DNA of 64,000 nt from Pyrenopolyporus hunteri (GCA_902806595.1 CADCXC010000004.1:1-64000), one strand, 5' to 3'. Positions 34,226 through 45,689 are shown, counted from the first letter of the stretch. Numbers and translations: made by a program. Notes: generated by a model not told the origin, from the sequence alone.

Positions 34226-36100
34226 ATGTTAGACACCCGTAGGTTTCGCGACTGGCTAGCTAGCCTTCCAGATAGTCGCATCTGCTCCCTAAAATGGCAA
34301 TCCATACTTCGCTATGCTGCCGTCGCCTTCATAGTCTCCATAACCCTGTCCGGCGTCTTTTTATTTCGCCGTCCCGAGGGGTTCCTCCGCGACAGCGGGT
34401 CGCATTATTTCGATTACTTCTGGAATCGCACGGCGAATCATCCCATCGACAAGCTTATCAGCGACGCGCACGCCTTTCATGAGGCCCTGCTCAAGCAGCG
34501 GAGCTTCGACCTGCCGTCGGCCGCGGCCCGGTACCGCGAGCGACGAGGGCGGCACCCGCCTCCGGGCTTTGACGCCTGGTTCAAGTACGCGAAAGACCAC
34601 CAAGCGATCGTTGTCGAGTCCTTCTTCGACCGAATCTACGCCGACATCGCGCCGTTCTGGGGTCTCGATCCCCAGACGACCGCCGAGAGAGCCGCTACGT
34701 GGGAGCACGTTGTGCGCGTCCGTAACGGCGTCGCCAGCGGCGTCGGGAACACCGAGGGGAAGGTCCCGTGGCTGCAGCTCTGGACGAGCTTGGTGGCCGA
34801 GGCCGCGCCGTGGTTGCCGGACGTCGACATGCCCATCAATTACATGGACGAGTCGCGGTTGATTGTTCCGTGGGAAGACGTGACGAGTCTCGTAGAGAAA
34901 GAACAGGCTAGCCGCTCGGTCAAGCCGACCGACGAGGTCGTAACGGAATACAGCGGCCTCGCTAAAGTTGACGCCAAGGGCGGCGGCGACGATGCGGGAC
35001 CCTATCGTCCCAAGTGGCATGGTGGAAGTTACTGGAACCTGACACGAGTGGCCTGCGCGCCCGGTTCTCCCTCCCGCAACGTCGCACCAATCGAAAACTA
35101 CGAGGAACCTCCGCGGTTCCCGGAGGACTGGGATCCCGAGTACTCGTACAAAGGATATATCCGTAACTTTACCGCCGCCACGGATCCCTGCCTCCAACCC
35201 CACCTCCGAGACTTGCACGGCACGTTCGTCGAACCCTTGACGATGTCGACCAGCAAGGAGCTCATCCCGTTATTTGGCGGGTGCAAGTTGCCCGTAAATA
35301 ACGAGATCCTCATCCCCGGAGCCATGTATCTGACCGACGATCCTTTCTATTCTGGCGGAGATACGCACGGTCCGTCCTGGAGGCAGAAGATCGACGGCGT
35401 CGTATGGCGCGGCGTGGCGTCGGGGGGTCGTAACAAGAGAGAAAACTGGTCTCATTTCCAGCGCCACCGCCTCGTGGAGATGTTGAACGGGACCACCGTA
35501 TCGAGGATGGAGGAGTCCGGCTCCCGCGCCATGACCTTCGAGATGCCGCCGATAGAAAAATACGATTTTCCGCGGAGGCGTGAAGGGACCATCGGCGCCT
35601 GGTTACGGAAGTTCTCTAACGCTGGGTTCGTTAACCTCCTCTGCTTCCCGGAGGATTCCAACTGCACCTACGTCAGGCCGTATTTTACCGAGGTGCAAAG
35701 CATCCCTATGAAAGAGCAGTACAAGTACAAGTTTATGCCCGACGTTGACGGCAACAGCTTCAGCGCGCGATTCAGGGGTTTCCTGCTGTCGACTTCGCTA
35801 CCGATCAAAGCCACCATCTACGCCGAGTGGCACGACGACCGGCTAGTTCCGTGGCTGCACTTTGCTCCCATGGATAATACATACCAGGATTTATACGCTA
35901 TACTCGATTATTTCACCCGAGATAGAAAAGGCGACGTTTCGGCGCGCTTTATCGCCGACGAAGGCAGGTCCTGGGGTGCCAAGGTCCTCAGGAGGGAGGA
36001 CATGCTGCTATACGTTTGGAGACTTCTCCTAGAATTTGCACGCGTATGTGATGAGAAACGGGACATGCTTGGATACGTAAATGATATAATACCAGCGTAA
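34226..36100 (+). CDS. GT90 family glycosyltransferase (CAP10-like)
   Basis: Single exon, 624 aa. Residues about 27-47 form a signal anchor (YAAVAFIVSITLSGVFLF), so the enzyme is a type II Golgi or ER membrane protein. The C-terminal half contains the CAP10/GT90 landmarks: DGVVWRGVASGG near 395, the KYKFMPDVDGNSFSARFRGFL core near 500-520, and the EWHDDRLVPWLHFAPM segment, which together mark the nucleotide-sugar site. Characterised relatives include Cryptococcus Cap10/Cxt1 (beta-1,2-xylosyltransferase) and animal POGLUT enzymes, so a UDP-xylose or UDP-glucose donor is likely but not shown. Pezizomycotina carry many such paralogues. There is no sign of breakage. Confidence 0.9.
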   Translation: MLDTRRFRDWLASLPDSRICSLKWQSILRYAAVAFIVSITLSGVFLFRRPEGFLRDSGSHYFDYFWNRTANHPIDKLISDAHAFHEALLKQRSFDLPSAAARYRERRGRHPPPGFDAWFKYAKDHQAIVVESFFDRIYADIAPFWGLDPQTTAERAATWEHVVRVRNGVASGVGNTEGKVPWLQLWTSLVAEAAPWLPDVDMPINYMDESRLIVPWEDVTSLVEKEQASRSVKPTDEVVTEYSGLAKVDAKGGGDDAGPYRPKWHGGSYWNLTRVACAPGSPSRNVAPIENYEEPPRFPEDWDPEYSYKGYIRNFTAATDPCLQPHLRDLHGTFVEPLTMSTSKELIPLFGGCKLPVNNEILIPGAMYLTDDPFYSGGDTHGPSWRQKIDGVVWRGVASGGRNKRENWSHFQRHRLVEMLNGTTVSRMEESGSRAMTFEMPPIEKYDFPRRREGTIGAWLRKFSNAGFVNLLCFPEDSNCTYVRPYFTEVQSIPMKEQYKYKFMPDVDGNSFSARFRGFLLSTSLPIKATIYAEWHDDRLVPWLHFAPMDNTYQDLYAILDYFTRDRKGDVSARFIADEGRSWGAKVLRREDMLLYVWRLLLEFARVCDEKRDMLGYVNDIIPA

Positions 36101-36550
36101 TAAACGAATATGTATTTATATATCTAGATTTCTAATTGTATATATCATCCGCGTTTCTGAACGTTTGTTTGTTTGTATGTTAGCCCGTGTTTGGGGTTCT
36201 GTCTTACGGGCCAACTTCCTCCATCCCTCACTGCATAGCCGGGCTGGACCACGGTTGTCCCCAGCCCCGGCCTTAGTTTCGCCCTCTTCACCCTTTCATT
36301 GAGTCAATGCCTACGTCAACGACCCCCTAGAATCGCAAAGCTCGTGATAAATTATGGAGTTATCTACGCTCTATACTATCGGACATTAGACAGATCGGCG
36401 TTTAGTCAAGCAAGGCCGAACCAGAGTATGAGCACCATTGCCTCCGGAACAAGTATATAAACGTAGTAGCCACGATGTTTTCTGAAAGACAAGGGACCAT
36501 TAGATTTCTCTACACGAGCCTAAGATACCTCACGCTTCTAAACTGTTAAG
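36101..36550. other. Promoter region of the SDR gene
   Basis: A 450-bp intergenic stretch with a short GTTT microsatellite at 36165-36178 and no TAGGTACC cluster. A TATATAA-like element occurs at about 36454-36460, about 90 bp upstream of the start codon at 36551, a plausible TATA position (inference). Confidence 0.4.
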
Positions 36551-37496
36551 ATGTCGAACTTCAACCTCCCGCTTTCCGGCAAAGTCGCTCTGGTGACTGG
36601 TGCATCCAGGGGTATTGGGAAAGGGATTGCGGTGGAACTCGCCCGCCGAGGAGCCGACGTATGTTCTTAGACCACCCGTTCGATGTTTACTTGCTACCTG
36701 GGTATCTATGGGTACCTAGGCGTATTCCTAACTGCTAACTCGTCGAATAGGTCATCTTGACGTATGTGTCTCAGGCGAGTGAGGCGCGTGTCGAGGAAAT
36801 CTGCAAATCCATCGAATCACTCCCTCACAAGCCTCGCGCCCAGGCCCACAGGGTCGACCTAAGCACGGTTGATGGAGCTCAATCGCTCGTGAACAGTCTC
36901 CTCAAGCGGAGCGGAAACACGTTCAGGATTGATATACTCATCAATAACGCCGGCGTGGAAAACGTGAAGACCCTATCGGAGCTCACGATCGACGATTACA
37001 ATATCGTTTTCAACCTCAACGTACGGGGCCCAGTGCTCTTGACCAATGCAATTCTACCCTACCTGAATAGTCACGGGCGCATCGTCAACATTGGCTCCAT
37101 CGCTGCGAGGACTGGTTTCAAGCAGTTCAGCCTCTATGGCGCTTCTAAAGCCGCGCTCGAGGGTTTGACTCGATCGTGGGCTAACGAGTTGGGTGGCAAT
37201 GGGACCACGGTTAACTGTGTAAACCCGGGTCCGGTCGAGAGCGACATGCTTGATAACATTCCGAAGAATCTCGTCGAGTTCCAGCGATCTATCACTCCGG
37301 TCGAAAATAGGCTCGGGACGGTCTCTGATATTGCCAGCATTGTGGCCGGTTTGGTTAGTAAAGATGGTACCTGGATCACCGGCCAGACAATCAGCGCTTC
37401 TGGAGTAAGTGACATACGCTTTCAACCCACACTACCACATCAGTGTTCATCATCGTGGCTAACATTGTGCCTTTAAAGGGATTCGCATTCTACTAG
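36551..37496 (+). CDS. Short-chain dehydrogenase/reductase (classical SDR)
   Basis: Model join(36551..36658, 36751..37404, 37479..37496), 259 aa. Intron 1 (92 bp, GTATGT..AATAG) contains TACC repeat units; intron 2 (74 bp, GTAAGT..TTTAAAG, branch GCTAAC) precedes an 18-bp last exon encoding GFAFY, needed to complete the ASGGFAFY end usual for the family. The NAD(P) motif is TGASRGIG (16-23), NNAG follows at about 102-105, and the catalytic triad is Ser152, Tyr165, Lys169. The end of the N-terminal Rossmann strand with no Asp or Glu after it hints at NADPH use (inference). Length is standard for 3-oxoacyl-reductase-like and naphthol-reductase-like SDRs. Substrate unknown. Confidence 0.87.
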
Positions 37497-38144
37497 TTGA
37501 GTAGAAGGTAGTTGTTTTTTTCTTCTTCAAAGTCAAAGAGATGTATGGACCGCCCTACTATGTACATACTCGCCCATCTTAGAATTTCTGCGTTATACAC
37601 TATAAACTCTCCATTCCGCCATTGCTGGCGTTATGTTGCTATCTTCGTGTCCCTTGGCTGACGTCTTGAGGACTCTTCGCTTCCCTCTTCTTGAACTCTC
37701 TAACCTACCACTAAACAAAGGTTTGATATCCTTTAATACCGTTCCTCGACGCTGAGTAGGCTAGCGATTTGGATGTGCTGCGGACCGCCGTCGGTCGCCG
37801 CAAGGACGCCGCCCTATGCAGTTGCCCATATCCGTTACGGTTACGCCACCTTAGCCTTCAGATAATAAATCAACAGCGGTGGTCGGGCGAATTCTAAATT
37901 TTCCTTAATATCATCACCCAACTATTCAATACAAAGACGACGCTCTGGGTGCCTCGGTGTATTAGAAGTGGTCATGGAAGCTGTAGATAGCTACGTAATA
38001 AAGTCGAACGCTTGCTTATATACGCGTTCGAGTTGACTTGCACTGTAAACGGAATAATTCACGAGGCCCTGGATCCCACATCAAGAAAATAGGGTAGAAC
38101 GGATATTTGCGATACGCAAACGGCTACCCGGCTTCTTATTCCCA
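37497..38144. other. Convergent intergenic region
   Basis: A 650-bp gap between the 3' ends of the SDR and lyase genes; it should contain both terminators. No repeats of the TAGGTACC type and no open frame of interest are seen. Confidence 0.45.
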
Positions 38145-40065
38145 TCAATAGGTTGACCGATTAGCTGCTGGTCCCTGAAGCTCAACGGCGTCGATAATAT
38201 AGTTCGCACTCAGGAACTCGCTATCACCGGAGCCGTATACTCCGAGAGTGAGAGTATTTTGCCCAATCTTTAAAGCACTAGCAGGAACAGTCCAGGTGTA
38301 AACTTCGCCATACCCGCGGTATGCTCCACGGGTTACTCCACGGGAATCAATGAGTTTCTATAGAATAATATGTTCAGCTCTGAAATGGGGTAGCGTGCGT
38401 CACGCGTCGGCGGACTTACAGGCGCCCCTGGATCTTTTCCGGTCCAGCTACCGATAGTCACCGACGGACGTCCTCCTTTAAAGGAAAGGGTAGTCCCCAC
38501 CCTCAGCTTCAGATCCGTAACTTGGTTGGTTGCAAGGCTAAAATTCACCTTCGCATTACCGCCGGTCTTCGAGAAAAGAGCCATGGGAAAATCGCGTGGG
38601 GATGATTGGCCGACTGTATAAGTCCCTCCCCAAGACTCCATGCGCACATCGCTCGGATGCATCCGCTCAATTTTGTCACCGTTCTTCAATTCTAGCGGTT
38701 TCCCATCAAAGTCCCCTATACGCCATACGATCGACGGATTGGGCTCCGCAGAGGCGATGTTTTTAGCTGTGTTGCTTCCTGCCGTGACCGCCACTGTATC
38801 CTTTGCTATTTCGTACTCTCCTTTGTACAGTTTCATGGTGTACGTTCCGGGCTTCATCAAGGGTGACTTGAACGTACCGTTAGTAGCTTTAGCCCAGTAC
38901 TGAGCCTTTTCATTGTACCAGTGGACGACTGCTTCGAAGTTGCTAGGGACTCCAGAAGCCGAGCCGGAGACGGAGCCGCGCTGACTTTCCGGGACGTAGC
39001 CCTGGATATTAAGGCCGCTGAAGAATGACGTGTCTAAGTCTGCCGGGGCTTCGACCCCTTTTCTATTTGCGACGTTAAAACATAACACTCTTCAACAAAT
39101 TCACGGACAGGATGGACTTCTTTAAGGCTCACGTACGTGAATCTCATGGCGTACGGCCCCATCAAGCCGAAGCGCCAGGGCTCCGTTCGGACATGCCCAC
39201 TATTCATATACCAGTATAGCTCTTGATCACTGCTCGTCTGGCTATTAATGTCGCGCATGAATGGCCCCCCGGACGATGTCTCGTATGCAGTGCCGGGCAT
39301 AATCATCCAGACCGCCGCGTCCTACTAAGGTGAGTAAATTTATTCGTATTTCTTATGGCCAGGACGGCTTCACTCACTTTCCCGGAAACGCCATGTACTT
39401 GGTCGTCAATGAAGCGATCAGAGGTGTACATCTTACAGCGAGTTGTTCTGTCGGAGCATCGAAACGTATCTTTGCCCTCGAATGCGGTGCAACCAATGGT
39501 ATTGCCAACATCCCCATGCACACCAGTGGGCAGGTTCTCCTGTCGTAGGCGGGCAAGCCATCGGAGCTCTCCCGGGTCGACCTCTCCAGTAATATAGGTA
39601 GCCATGTAGATTGTCGGGTCGTCTGGCTTCGCTACATAGTATTGAGTGACTGGCAACGAATTGGCTTTAGCCGTGATCTTGACATATTGGTTGCCGATGC
39701 TCTCCGCAGTGACTTGGGACGCTCCAAGGCCGGAGTTGATACCAGACGCCTTCGATTTCCCTTGGTACTCGGCACCGTTGAATATCAGACTAGTCACATC
39801 ACCGTTGGCCCTATCGTGGGTTAACTTGGTCCCCTAAGTAGGCACTTAACGTGCATAATGAAAGAGAAGATGTCAAGACCTGTTTACTTCGAACACTAGA
39901 CCACCATTCGTATCAACCTATTCAATCAAGTTAGATATGGACTACGATAAGTGGGCGGGCGAGCTACAAGACCTTGTATCTATTATTTGTAGTTGTGAGA
40001 CCGAAGGCGGCAAGGGCCCCTTCACCAAGGAGTGTTAGGGCGAGAATAATAGAAACGCCCAACAT
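38145..40065 (-). CDS. Secreted rhamnogalacturonate lyase (PL4)
   Basis: Model complement(join(38145..38357, 38420..39062, 39137..39321, 39378..39810, 39880..39917, 39973..40065)), 534 aa, six exons. Each join was set by frame and by the PL4 family pattern. Exon 1 is a signal peptide (LGVSIILALTLLGEGALAAFG), so the mature enzyme starts at AFGLTTTNN, as in fungal RG lyases. Exon 2 is only 38 bp. The catalytic beta-sandwich spans about 20-290 (FIDDQVHGVSG, ETSSGGPFMRDINSQ, ELYWYMNSGH), then a fibronectin-like domain (about 290-370) and a C-terminal carbohydrate-binding-like domain (YGEVYTWTVPASAL, FLSANYIIDAVELQG). It cleaves the rhamnose-galacturonate backbone of pectin by beta-elimination. 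The introns at 39918-39972 and 39811-39879 both start with the unusual donor GTCTTG. Confidence 0.88.
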
Positions 40066-40927
40066 CTTGGCTAGCCTTTTCAGTAGGTCACCCAAAAGAT
40101 TTCGAGGTACTGGAGACTCTAAAGTGTTGATACGAGTGACTACCGTCTTCGACGTATGTGTTTTATATACGACGCGACCTATCTCGACCTTCTAGTGCCC
40201 GGACTGCGTCTAGCCCCAGGCCATTCCACTGCGAAACGGGAGATATACCGTCATTGCTGTGCTTTCCGGCCTGGCTTGAATCGAACGTGGCGGGACGAAA
40301 TGAATTCCCTAATATCCGGTGGCATAGCTATTTCAAAATAATCCCAATAACGGAAAGCAATTCTAACGGAGAACCCACTACCCCGACCCATCAAGGAAAA
40401 TCGGCGGACCGGCAGAATGCCATGCCCTGGCGGCAGAACAACACCCTTATTTTCTGCCGGATACAACTTCTCTTCGGCCTAATAGGGACCGAGAATTCGT
40501 AGTTAATCATAAGCAATCCGGGGGAAAGACCGGAGAATACGATCACCCGAAATTGAGAAATAAGGGAGGGGAATGACGGACGACACTGCGCTATTGTATC
40601 CGCTGAAATGAGGATACTCATTTAACCCACAGCCAGAAAATGGACTCCCTATATGCGTACTAACTTCAATACATAGTAGGGGGGTTGCTTATTGGTCGAC
40701 GTCTTCCTAGGTAGTCTTTAGATTTGAATAGGGATCGGGAGGCTGCTGGAAGATGCATACTGCCTGGATAGTTGATTTGTCTAGTAGAAAGCAGAATCAA
40801 ATCCCCTTCTAACTGAGGAGTCGGGCCGGGCTAACTAAGTGAGGTGGAATTATGATGAACTGGGGAAATTATCCCGACGGTATGTTTTGCCTTCTTACCA
40901 TTTACCACAGACTACAGACGTGTAGCA
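40066..40927. other. Intergenic region, no gene seen
   Basis: An 860-bp stretch between the start of the lyase gene and the end of the TFIIIC gene. Open frames are short and lack family features. It contains a CCGGCAGAA..TTCTGCCGG inverted repeat with arms at 40411-40419 and 40452-40460, and almost none of the TAGGTACC repeat. Confidence 0.5.
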
Positions 40928-43331
40928 TTAATTGATAAACTTCCCTCCGCAACCGCCACAAAGCTCGGCTGATATCTCATCCGTTATAATATCCTTAAGC
41001 TGGGGGGCCATGGCCACGAGATCTTCTCGCTTTAAGGACTTAGAACCACACACGCTACAGGTCCGCGAGATGTCAGGAGCTAAGATGGGTATTCCTGTGG
41101 TCGTGCAAGTGGCTGGGAGCGTGTTAAAATTTTTATCGGAGATGGGATACGTGGAATCGATGGGCGATGCTTACCAAAGAGATGTCCTTTGCCGCACTTA
41201 GACGCCTTACCCATAGGCTCTAGGGGTAGGTTGCAGAAGGGACATACTTGCCTGCGGCTGATTGGTACGAAGTGATCCTTCAAGGCACGGTGCTCTTCGT
41301 TATCTCGCACCATTGAGAGGGCGACTCCCGCCACCGGGGGACCCCCGCCGTACATCCACTCCCATACTCTCGCTTCGGTGCTGAGCTTCTTCGCGGCTGT
41401 GGAGCTGCTGATTACTTCGTTTCGTTCTGTATTGCGGTCGTGCCGGCCGAAGAGGACCCTGCACTTAACTCCGGCGTACGTATCCCGTCCATACCACACC
41501 GTACTATACTGACTTATGAAGGTGACGGTGACCCCTCCTCCAGGGCTAGCCGCCATCCCCCAAATACGGACGCGGTTGATGTGGACTTGGTCCTCGGTGT
41601 CCAAGCCAGTAAAGTTTTCTTCGGGGTCATATTCAGATCCCTCCGACTCGAGGTCCATCCCCTCATCGACTGAACCCTCGTCGGATCCAACACTGCCATC
41701 GCCCACGATTGGTTTATACGCCATCCCCCGCGGAAGCTGGTGCTCGATGATCTGGTTGATTTCAGTAGCCCACAGCGGCCCAACAGCTCCGTCCTCTGGG
41801 TTGGGGGGGAGGGGGAGATTAGTCTGGTACCATGCGTCGTTCTCATGAGTTGCTGAGAGCCGGACGAGTGAGTAGGAGGGCATCGCCGTACTCTGTGAGA
41901 GCGAAGGGGGATGGATGATAAGCCCTGCAAACCCGTACTTTAGAATATGGAACAAGTAGGAAGGGACTAGTGCGAACCGGTGATAGGATTCTGTGCCGGG
42001 CCATCATTTCCTGGCTCCGGATATGTGGTCCCGCATTCGTCCGTGGTATGCTTGAGAGTCTGGCCGGATTGAGGTCTGTCGAAGGGTATCTGAAACGCCT
42101 TTGCTCGAGCGGGTGTGGCGATGATACCGCGACAGACCTTCGATTGCCCGAATGCCCATATCTAACGCCGAATTAGTGGTGGACAACAGTGAACAACGAT
42201 TCATAGACCCGGGTAGGCGGCTTACCAGATCCTCCCAAACAACGAACGCGTCTGTAGATAGATAATGGCAAACCCCATGGGAGTCAGTTAGACTAACCTC
42301 CACATTGGGGGTCGTCATATTTTGAAGCGGAAACCCGATGGTGACTTGCCTGAACCCAATGTAGTTTCTGGTTACGTATGAAATGATGCTAGTCTTTGAA
42401 TTGCCCCTTTTCAGCCATGGGCTCCAGCTAAGCGAGAACGACGACCCGGACGGCGAAAAGTCCGGGTCGGTAGGCTAGAGAGAGGATGTCAACAGAGCAT
42501 AGATTTGTAGGAAGTGAGACGACCACGTACGTCGATCCGAGGATGAGGTCCATCAGCGGAAAATCTTGCGACTTCTTCCACCCTCCATTGGCCAGGATCT
42601 CCTGGAGCAGAAGTGGAACTGTGCTTTGCCTGGACTGAGATGACAGCGATCTCGTCATCGTCGTTGGCGTATGCTAGCAGTGCCCCGTAACCGTCTGTAT
42701 CTCTAGCCCAGGCAAATGAGGTAATATACTCCTTGGTATATTGCCCCCCGTGTCCCCCGGAGATCGGCAGAAGAAGACCAGCGCCTACGCCCCAAGCAGC
42801 AACCCACGGCCTCAAAGTTCTAGCATTGCGGCCGCGGGGCTTAAAAGCATTCATGCCATCAGAGGCGCCTTCGCAGTAAACGGTGATGGTGCCGGCGCCG
42901 GTGAGAACGGCAAGCACAGAGCGGTTCATCCGGCCGAGACCACAAGGCGACCATTCCAGGGCGACTAGGTGGTTCATGGAGCTACCTTGACTGGCGACCG
43001 TGCCCGATCCCCCACCGCCGGGCACATACTCGAACTCGGGGAAGTCCTGGCCCACGAGATCGAATATCGGGCGATTTAGTTCTGGGCTCCTGTGTTCGAC
43101 AGTAGGGAACCTGAGCGACACCTCGTTATACTGCCGAACCATTCCATTGTTTGCGCCATTGGCGGCTTTGGGAATGGAGAATTCCGGGACGAAGAGGAGG
43201 ACGCAATCATCGCAACCAATTGCTAATTCGGCATCGGGGGACCATGCGATATTATGTGTGCTCGTCGGGACGGCCGTTAAGCTGAACGACTCGAGAGGGA
43301 GAAAGTTCCTGGTATGATTGTTGGCGGTCAT
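40928..43331 (-). CDS. Transcription factor IIIC subunit (TFIIIC 90 kDa / delta type)
   Basis: Model complement(join(40928..41079, 41175..41924, 41978..42161, 42226..42474, 42531..43331)), 711 aa, five exons. The N-terminal half is a WD40-like propeller that begins HNIAWSPDAELAIGCDDCV and contains ALEWSPCGLG, SFAWARDTDGYGALLAYAND and IWAFGQSKVCRG, as in the TFIIIC delta family (PF12657). The C-terminal region is a zinc-binding module: CPFCNLP, SKCGKGH, then in the last exon CSVCGSK and LCGGCGG, matching PF12660. TFIIIC binds the A and B boxes of tRNA genes and recruits TFIIIB for Pol III. Four introns of 53-95 bp are needed; the one at 41925-41977 starts GTTCGC, an atypical donor. An acidic patch (about 490-520) lies between the two halves. 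Confidence 0.88.
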
Positions 43332-44107
43332 CTTAGAGTGAGGTGGTGCTCAACTGTATTCATATAGAGAGACATTAGTGCGGTGAAGGACTAATGTTAT
43401 TAGTTTTTTTTTCTTTTTTTTTTGGCTTTGATAATTGTTTGAAGATTTCCCTTGGAACCTGAGAAGATGAAATCTCTTCCTCTCTTTTTGGTTTTCTGTT
43501 TCCGTTCTGGAGAGGCTTTCCTTGAGAGGCCGCATGTGTTTAACGAAACATGGTAAGTGTAAGTGAGGGATGTCACCATAGGTTTAGTTCTATATTTTAG
43601 GTAAGTACCTACCTACCTACCTACATAGGTGCAGGTACCTCATATAGGGGAGGTACCTGTAGATACTTGTATAAGAGGATACCCATGCACGTATACGTAC
43701 GCGATACAGTAAATACATACAAGCATTGCTAGAAGTCGCTAGGAAAGGTCTGAGAAGATTTGAAAGGCAATTACTACGTAGGTATGTACCTACATACCTA
43801 GGTATTTAGGTAGGTAGGTAAATATTGAGGTTCAGTTCATATTATGGGTTTTAACTACAAACCTATAAGAAAATTACCTTAAATAAACAAGGCGTAATAA
43901 TACATGTATGGTGAAAACATGACTCCGATGAAATGAAAATCCCTAGCAATCAGGTGACCTATACTACCCCTTTGCGTGCCAATCCCGACCATCCGTAAAC
44001 CTGTTCTATTCTTTATCTACCCCCCGCCTAAGGTAAGGTAGGGACGTAGGCAACATAAAAAGGAAAAAAAAAACTCATGCTGCGATGCTCGAATTACGTT
44101 GCCACCA
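43332..44107. repeat. Intergenic region with two repeat clusters
   Basis: TAGGTACC/CCTA repeat clusters lie at about 43599-43660 and 43776-43823. T-rich and A-rich runs occur at 43403-43422 and 44064-44073. No gene is seen; the region contains the TFIIIC promoter and the GPI8 terminator. Confidence 0.6.
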
Positions 44108-45359
44108 CTAGTTCTTCGGCGTTTCCAAGTATGACCCAAGAGCCCATAGCGCGGCGCAACTGGCTAATGCTGTTGCGCCGACAAGCTTCTTAGTATACCA
44201 ATTGTCGTCCGTTAAAGGCTTGGCCATCTGAACCTTCTTTGATAACCGCGACCCTGCCCGACCCGGCTCCGTAGCATTACTCTGGCTTCCAGTTGCCTCT
44301 TCCTGTTCCTGCTGGTCCGCCATATCCCGTAGTTTTGCTATGGTCTTGCTAAGCGCTAGGATCTCTTCATCAATCGTCGTGTTCCTCGCTCCGTCTACCT
44401 CCACGTTCTGTATGTTCCCAAAAAAGTCTGTTAGTAGCCGACTCCGCGCGGCCTCGGCTCCACCGCGGAAAAGGTCGTACCGCACGCCGGCGTTGGAGTG
44501 AATTTTCTCGTAGTTGTAGCTGTCAAAGAGGTCACCGATTGTCTTCTTGCTACTCAGATCCTTGACTTCGGACTCTAGAAATTCTAGGTTATAGTACGTG
44601 TACCGGTCAATGACGGCGACCCCAACGTCGTTATCGGCGTGATGCGAATACGACGACTGGTCTAGTTCGGAAGACCCGGTAGCGATAATATTGGGAGAGT
44701 AGAGTTTGCTATACATAGTGTTCGCTTGGCATGTGTCGATCATAAAGAGGATCTCGTGGTACCTGTCCGTTACCGTCGTCAGCCCAGACGCAACCCTAAG
44801 TTTGTAAGGTTACTCGCCTTCTCTTTTCCCACATCTGTTCAAATGCATCTGCCAGATCGAAGGCGCCGATTTCCTCGGCATCTTGGAACTTCAAGAACTC
44901 GTTCCCTCCATGGCCCGTCATGTACACAAATATATTGCTCCGGTCGTCGGTTAGCAGCCGCTTACTCCTGGGCATCTCGTCTCCAACACGGTCAGTCAAT
45001 AGCCGAATGAAGTTCTCGACCGTTACTTCGTAGCCCCGGTAGTCGACCTCGATATTGTCTCCGTACAGGTCGACGGCGCGGTCCGCGTTACTATAGACAG
45101 TTCCGGGGAAAGCGTTGCGGGGATTGCAAGCCATGTCGTCGGGAAGCATGAGGATGATTTGCGAGTCCGGAATGCCTAGCCGCTTGACGGTCCGGTACAT
45201 GGATAGGACATTGGCGAGATGACGATAGTTGAACCAGAATCTCGAAGTGCCAACCAGGACGGCCCAATTGCTGGTATGCTCGGCCGATACGGTCGAGAAG
45301 GGGGAGAACACCGACGCCGCCAAAAGCGAGGGGAGATGTAATACACTCGACGGCCTCAT
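44108..45359 (-). CDS. GPI8: GPI-anchor transamidase catalytic subunit Gpi8
   Basis: Model complement(join(44108..44762, 44818..45359)), 398 aa. The single 55-bp intron appears to use a GC-AG pair: exon 1 ends in AG and the intron begins GCGAGT; this is the only join that gives WEKRRYHEILFMIDTCQA. An N-terminal signal peptide (about 1-26) is followed by the C13 caspase-like domain starting NWAVLVGTSRFWFNYRH. The catalytic dyad is His150 in MTGHGG and Cys192 in MIDTCQA; SPNIIATGSSELDQSSYSHH follows as in all Gpi8 proteins. A coiled, Gln/Glu-rich stretch (about 305-330) leads to one C-terminal membrane segment (VGATALASCAALWALGSYL). In the ER it removes the C-terminal signal of precursor proteins and attaches the GPI anchor. 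Confidence 0.95.
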
Positions 45360-45689
45360 GACGAACGCGTATTGAACGTGGTAATGCTTATTCGATATAT
45401 TGCTTGGGATGGGTAACGATGGGTAACGATAGAAAGGGACGCACGTTCCTGTTGAGTTATGATACCAGTTGCCGCTGGAGGATGGAAAGTTGAATCCAAG
45501 AGTTGATTTGTCATGGCAGCGTATGGAGGCGCATTGTACGGATACCTACCTACCTAGGTACCTTAGGTACGTATATCTCAAAGCAGGGGTCCATCTTTCG
45601 CACATACCTAGGTACCTACCCAGGGCTGCTAGGTAGGTACCTAGGTAGGTAAATACCGTAGCGGCAAATTATGGGAATGAAAAACGATT
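45360..45689. repeat. GPI8 upstream region with repeat clusters
   Basis: A short direct duplication (GATGGGTAAC, twice) lies at 45408-45428. Repeat clusters of TAGGTACC/CCTA type occur at about 45540-45572 and 45600-45652, followed directly by the 42-bp element (45650-45695) that is also found near 32.85 kb and then by AT-rich DNA. Confidence 0.65.

Noticed and set aside
34361..35218. 285-codon open frame on the minus strand
   Set aside because: Shadow of the GC-rich, conserved GT90 exon.
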